From Acidobacteriota bacterium (GTDB lineage Bacteria > Acidobacteriota > Terriglobia > Versatilivoradales > Versatilivoraceae): a stretch of 7,987 nucleotides of DNA. Both the position numbers and the translations under genes were made by a program. Below, in pieces: positions 5,135 to 7,987 of this stretch. Under the pieces are notes generated by a model. It did not search any database, was not told where the DNA came from, and was given only the letters and a program-made list of their open reading frames with translations. The stretch lies in contig JAPPFQ010000023.1 of assembly GCA_028875135.1 (NCBI GenBank), forward strand, positions 1-7,987, given 5' to 3'. How positions within the stretch are numbered: position 1 is the stretch's first letter; each line of letters starts with the position of its first letter.

Positions 5135-7131
5135 TTGCTCGGAGCAAGCACCTGGCTGACGGCCGGTCCACGTTCCGCGGGATGGAGCACCATCATCGGG
5201 ATTCGGGCCACGGGTATCGATGCGCCCATCTGTCCCTCCCAGATGGGCCGAAAGGGATCCTCACCGGTCATCTTGCGATAGCGGTTCAGCCGGCCGGGCT
5301 GAACCGGCCGCAGATGGAACCGGAGCCAGCGGGGCGCGGCCGTCGGGGGCGCGTCCGGACGCACTGCCAGCAGCAGGGTGACCACCTGGTCTTGGGCGGC
5401 GAAAACCTCCTTGCGGCCCTGATCCTGGGGCAGTCCCAGCTCCGGCCCCATGTCGGCTCCCGGTAACACCTCGACTCCCTCGGGGAGATTGTCCACCGAA
5501 ACCGCCAGATATCCGGCAAACCCCTCCTCCCGGCTGATGATGACGTTCACCTTCTTGGCCTCGCCCGGATAGAGATTCACCCGGTCCAGCTCGATCATCC
5601 AGTCGAGCATTTCCCGGCCCAGGATATTCAGGACCTCCGCTACCACGACATCGCCCACGTGGGGCACCTGGGGACGCACCCCGAGCCGGTAGCGGAATCC
5701 GGCCTCGCCCTTGCGGCGGGTCACGTCCCGAACCCGGATCAGGTAGGATCCGCTCTCCGGGAAGCTGAAGACCATCTTGGACTCTGCCGTCTTCCAGAAC
5801 CACATGCCCTGGGAGGCCTGCCGCTTGTAAATGTTGTTGACCAGCTCCCTGCCCGCCTGGTCGAAGACCTCGATGCGAGGATTGAAGTAGGGGTAGTGGC
5901 GCTCGGGGGTCTCGATCTCGAAAGCCAGGTCCCGCGCCTCCTTCAATTCCAAACGGAAGTGGTCCACGTCTGCGGGAAAGTCGATGCTCCCCTCCACAAT
6001 GGAGGGGATGGCAACCGGGAGGGCCTGCCTGGCAGCGTCGTTGGGCTCCTGTTCCGGGGCAATGGCGGCCGGGCCGGCGGCAGCAGTTCCGGACGACCTC
6101 TCCTCGCCTCTCAGGCCCATCAGGTCCCTCAACTGCTTTTCCAGTACGGCCAGTGTAGCCTGGCGGTCCGATCCTCCCGATCGAGCCTGCAACCGGGACA
6201 GGCGGTCCGGCTCCAGCCTGCGGGTGAAGCCTCGCTCCCGCCATCGGTTGGCGGCCAGCTTGTCGAGGCCCCGGGCACGGACCAACGGAGGAAAGTCGGC
6301 GGGCGCGCCGACCTGCAACTGGTAGGCGGCGCCCGGCTCCCCCTTGACTTCCAGGGTGTAGGAGCCGCCTTTCGCGAAACGGTGGATCAGCCTGGGCTTG
6401 TAGGCCGAGATGAACTTGTGGAAGACGGCGGTATTGGCGGCGCCCAGCTTCACCCGGCGCTCGGCATCGAACCAGCTCTCGCCCGGCCCGGAGAGTTCCA
6501 GGGTAAACCCCGGAGCCCTCCTGAGGTCTCCCCACAGGCGCTGCACGCCTTCCACCACCTCGAAGGCCAGCTCCTGGTCCGGTCGGGCCTCGAACCGGTA
6601 GAAATCGGCCTGGCCCTCTTCGGCAATCCGCCCGCTGAGGGCCGAGGGAACGGCAATGGACTGAGCTTCCTTCGCGGTCCCATGCTCCTCGGCCGTCTCC
6701 TGGAGGGTGGGCATGGGAACCACCCAGAAGATCATCTCGTTCGAAACGCCCTTGGCCGAAACCAGCCTCAAGGCGTGGGGGCCCCGTACGGCTCCCGGGT
6801 CGATCTTCACAGCCGCCACCACTCTTTGCCCCGGGATGTCCTTGACCTTGCGCCCCTCCTTCATCCTGGCCGAGCCCGGCTCCACCCGGACCACCCGACC
6901 CTGGATGGCGTCGGTGCCGGCCCAGAGCGCGTGGGCCCCTTCCAGGTTCCTTCCCAGGATCTCGATCTGCACACGGCTCCCCGGCTGTCCGCCCAGAGGA
7001 AACATGTGAATGACTTCGGGATCGGTAGGCTGGAGCCCGGCCGCGCCGGATCCGGCGTCCAGGACTCCGGGCAGGAGAAGCGCAACAACCGCACAACGCA
7101 AATATCCTGCAGCCTTTCGCCGGAAAGCCAT
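5131..7131 (-). CDS. Exported PPC-domain protein, first gene of the cluster
   Basis: A 666-residue envelope protein. Residues 1-26 form a Sec signal (MAFRRK, then a hydrophobic core 13-24). An N-terminal beta-sandwich resembling IPT/TIG domains runs from about 39 to 137 (FPLGGQPGSRVQIEILGRNL, 44-63). A degenerate pre-peptidase C-terminal (PPC)-like domain spans about 150-275. A charged, mostly helical linker follows (about 288-345). A second PPC domain begins with canonical EQEPND (360-365), includes DVDHFRLEL (388-396) and runs to about 485. Another beta-rich domain spans about 500-650. No protease or other catalytic domain is present, so a binding or scaffolding role is likely. The frame extends upstream to an ATG at 7254, but ATG 7131 is preferred: it starts a proper signal peptide, has GAGG 7 nt upstream, and a promoter lies between the two ATGs, so the longer form would not be encoded by that transcript. 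The stop overlaps the next start (ATGA). Domain calls are firm; the role is unknown. Confidence 0.92.
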   Translation of the reverse strand: MAFRRKAAGYLRCAVVALLLPGVLDAGSGAAGLQPTDPEVIHMFPLGGQPGSRVQIEILGRNLEGAHALWAGTDAIQGRVVRVEPGSARMKEGRKVKDIPGQRVVAAVKIDPGAVRGPHALRLVSAKGVSNEMIFWVVPMPTLQETAEEHGTAKEAQSIAVPSALSGRIAEEGQADFYRFEARPDQELAFEVVEGVQRLWGDLRRAPGFTLELSGPGESWFDAERRVKLGAANTAVFHKFISAYKPRLIHRFAKGGSYTLEVKGEPGAAYQLQVGAPADFPPLVRARGLDKLAANRWRERGFTRRLEPDRLSRLQARSGGSDRQATLAVLEKQLRDLMGLRGEERSSGTAAAGPAAIAPEQEPNDAARQALPVAIPSIVEGSIDFPADVDHFRLELKEARDLAFEIETPERHYPYFNPRIEVFDQAGRELVNNIYKRQASQGMWFWKTAESKMVFSFPESGSYLIRVRDVTRRKGEAGFRYRLGVRPQVPHVGDVVVAEVLNILGREMLDWMIELDRVNLYPGEAKKVNVIISREEGFAGYLAVSVDNLPEGVEVLPGADMGPELGLPQDQGRKEVFAAQDQVVTLLLAVRPDAPPTAAPRWLRFHLRPVQPGRLNRYRKMTGEDPFRPIWEGQMGASIPVARIPMMVLHPAERGPAVSQVLAPSK
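5282..5306. repeat. Perfect 10-bp inverted repeat inside the PPC gene
   Basis: The arms cggttcagcc (5282-5291) and ggctgaaccg (5297-5306) are perfectly complementary with a 5-nt loop. They lie in the codons for VQPGRLNR near the C-terminus of the PPC protein, about 150 nt before the start of the DUF1549/DUF1553 gene. In the minus-strand mRNA this would be a stable hairpin. There is no T run after it, so it is not a classical terminator. Confidence 0.6.
5988..6008. repeat. 9-bp inverted repeat with a 3-nt loop inside the PPC gene
   Basis: The arms tcccctcca (5988-5996) and tggagggga (6000-6008) pair perfectly around the loop caa. The repeat lies in codons for IPSIVEG, in the second PPC domain. 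It is a compact, GC-rich hairpin on either strand. It may be coincidental to the coding sequence. Confidence 0.55.
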
Positions 7132-7138
7132 GCCCTCG

Positions 7139-7142
7139 CCTC
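7139..7142 (-). promoter_or_regulatory. Ribosome binding site that sets the PPC protein start at 7131
   Basis: GAGG on the minus strand lies 7 nt upstream of ATG 7131. A second GAGGG (7136-7132 on the coding strand) is too close to the ATG to be the main site. The site supports 7131 over the in-frame upstream ATG at 7254. Confidence 0.55.
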
Positions 7143-7164
7143 GATGGAACACGGATCTGGCGGA

Positions 7165-7193
7165 AGTATACCGGAGTGAGCCCCTTGTCTCAA
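7165..7193 (-). promoter_or_regulatory. Sigma70-like promoter of the PPC-DUF1549/1553-DUF1501 cluster
   Basis: On the minus strand the -35 box TTGAGA (7193-7188, 5 of 6 to TTGACA) is followed by exactly 17 nt and the -10 box TATACT (7170-7165, 5 of 6 to TATAAT). Transcription would start near 7158, giving a leader of roughly 27 nt before ATG 7131. It is the only promoter of this quality I saw in the window, and it sits just where a transcript for the three exported-protein genes should begin. No clear operator was recognised around it. Confidence 0.65.
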
Positions 7194-7240
7194 TCTTCAC
7201 GGGGCATCCGGGACAGGCCGCGAACGGGGAAAAGAAAAAT

Positions 7241-7303
7241 GCACAGAGGGACACGAAGGACGGCGAAGCAGGAATTTAGCTGGCTGGCGGAACACCTTCG
7301 CCG
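7241..7303 (-). repeat. Degenerate short repeat and 8-bp inverted repeat after the membrane-protein gene
   Basis: On the plus strand three abutting, degenerate 10-mers (7241-7250, 7251-7260, 7261-7270) resemble the CACGAAGGA-type motif. Separately, cggcgaag (7261-7268) and cttcgccg (7296-7303) form a perfect 8-bp inverted repeat around a 27-nt loop. On the minus strand this lies just after the stop codon at 7310, and a T-rich run (ATTTTTCTTTT, 7240-7230) follows 20 nt beyond the stem. The loop is long and the T run is not adjacent, so a role as terminator for the upstream gene is possible but weak. Confidence 0.3.
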
Positions 7304-7309
7304 AGCCGT

Positions 7310-7987
7310 TTAAAGCAGGCCCCGATGGAACAACATGAACATTGCCATGAGAACCGCGAAGATCCCCAATATCAGGAAGTAGGCACAGGAGACCATATTC
7401 GTCTCCACGGTCGCGGTGCGGAAGTGTTCCTTCATTGCCTGGACGATCTTCTTGAGCAAGGGACCGTGGCGACCCGGCTTGACCTTGATCTGGCCGCTTC
7501 CCATCCAGGACTGAATGGCCACCTGCAGCTCGGCTTCAACCGAGGTCAGCCGTATCGAGGAAAGGCTCTCTTCGTAGGGCAGCTGCAGTTTTTCGAGCGC
7601 CGCCAGCAGCCCGTCCCGAAAGGATTTCCCGGTTACGGCAAATGCCAGGTAGCCCTTCATTTGAAGCCACAAGACCACTGCAATGACGGGGAACACCAGA
7701 AGAGGCAGCCAATCCACTATCTCCAAGGGCCGCGAAGACGGGAAAGGACGTGGGAAGAGAGTACCCAACGGGCCGAGAAAGATTAGCAACATACCGAACA
7801 AGAACCATCTGGCTGAGAACAGAAACGGGCGCTTGGTCACAAGCCCTCGCAGTCCAATGGCCAGAATAACGACTCCCATCACGCCGAACATAACCGCTGA
7901 ATAAACCAGGTTGAATGAAGCTCTCCTGGTTCTTGCCGTCCTGCCCGGAGTATGGGGGTCGCGTAGAGACGAGCGCAGGTCCAAAGG
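7310..7987 (-). CDS. Unrecognised four-helix membrane protein (5' end at or beyond the window edge)
   Basis: I do not recognise this protein. At least 224 residues are visible, ending at TAA 7310, and the frame is open to the right edge. Counting from a TTG at 7984, predicted membrane segments are about 27-50, 58-77, 92-116 and 197-220. An 80-residue soluble stretch (117-196) lies between helices 3 and 4. It contains SFRDGLLAALEKLQLPYEES (121-140), AELQVAIQSWMGSGQIKVKP (151-170) and a basic amphipathic region LLKKIVQAMKEHF (176-188). The repeated strand/helix pattern could be a small cytoplasmic domain on the inner membrane, but no motif or catalytic residue stands out. The TTG at 7984 could be the start, or the gene may begin outside the window; the Arg-rich first 22 residues leave both open. 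An internal ATG at 7891 lacks a ribosome binding site and would cut into helix 1. The 178-nt gap and the promoter beyond it suggest this gene is a separate unit from the PPC cluster. Confidence 0.85.
   Translation of the reverse strand, partial: PLDLRSSLRDPHTPGRTARTRRASFNLVYSAVMFGVMGVVILAIGLRGLVTKRPFLFSARWFLFGMLLIFLGPLGTLFPRPFPSSRPLEIVDWLPLLVFPVIAVVLWLQMKGYLAFAVTGKSFRDGLLAALEKLQLPYEESLSSIRLTSVEAELQVAIQSWMGSGQIKVKPGRHGPLLKKIVQAMKEHFRTATVETNMVSCAYFLILGIFAVLMAMFMLFHRGLL

Noticed and set aside
3179..5281. 700-codon open frame on the plus strand
   Set aside because: It lies antisense to the DUF1549/DUF1553 gene, whose protein has clear domains. The antisense product is rich in Gly, Pro, His and Val with no domain, a typical shadow in GC-rich DNA.
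5261..7096. 611-codon open frame on the minus strand in another phase
   Set aside because: It overlaps the PPC gene out of frame. The product is a low-complexity mix of Gly, Arg and Pro without domains.
5659..7179. 506-codon open frame on the plus strand
   Set aside because: Antisense shadow of the PPC gene, with no recognisable domain, and it runs across the cluster promoter.

Overview
The window is GC-rich bacterial DNA in which every supportable gene lies on the minus strand. Its core is a set of large exported proteins of the type found in expanded families in Planctomycetota, Verrucomicrobiota and some Acidobacteriota (notably Solibacter-like lineages): a PPC-domain protein, a DUF1549/DUF1553 (PSCyt2/PSD1) putative cytochrome with Ig-like domains, and a Tat-exported DUF1501 protein. 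This suggests a free-living environmental member of one of these phyla. The sequence alone does not settle which.

Layout, read in the direction of transcription (high to low coordinates): (i) 7987-7310, the 3' part of a four-helix membrane protein of unknown function, whose start lies at or beyond the window edge; (ii) 7309-7132, an intergenic gap with a degenerate short repeat, an inverted repeat, and a good sigma70-like promoter (-35 TTGAGA, 17-nt spacer, -10 TATACT); (iii) 7131-5131, the PPC protein; (iv) 5134-2615, the DUF1549/DUF1553 protein, joined to the PPC gene by an ATGA stop/start overlap; (v) 2592-1249, the DUF1501 protein, 22 nt downstream; (vi) 1170-760, a small VOC/glyoxalase-family protein, 78 nt downstream with a perfect Shine-Dalgarno; (vii) 733-1, a GTG-started MFS transporter, 26 nt downstream and cut by the left edge of the window.

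The three large proteins look like one envelope unit. All carry N-terminal export signals (Sec-like for the PPC and DUF1549 proteins, Tat for DUF1501), and the DUF1549 protein has two haem-attachment-like motifs (a CX4CH and a CXXCH). A periplasmic or surface machine with a redox component is a reasonable inference. Its substrate and reaction are not known from the sequence. The VOC protein and MFS transporter look like a cytoplasmic/inner-membrane pair that may be read through from the same promoter or be a separate small unit. Nothing in the sequence ties them functionally to the three large genes.

No tRNA, rRNA, CRISPR array, insertion sequence or phage gene was seen. No gap between genes exceeds 300 bases. 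I did not find a clearly new defence or biosynthetic system. The points most worth a second look are the odd cytochrome motif, the promoter that resets the PPC start, the unrecognised membrane protein, and two strong intragenic hairpins in the PPC gene.
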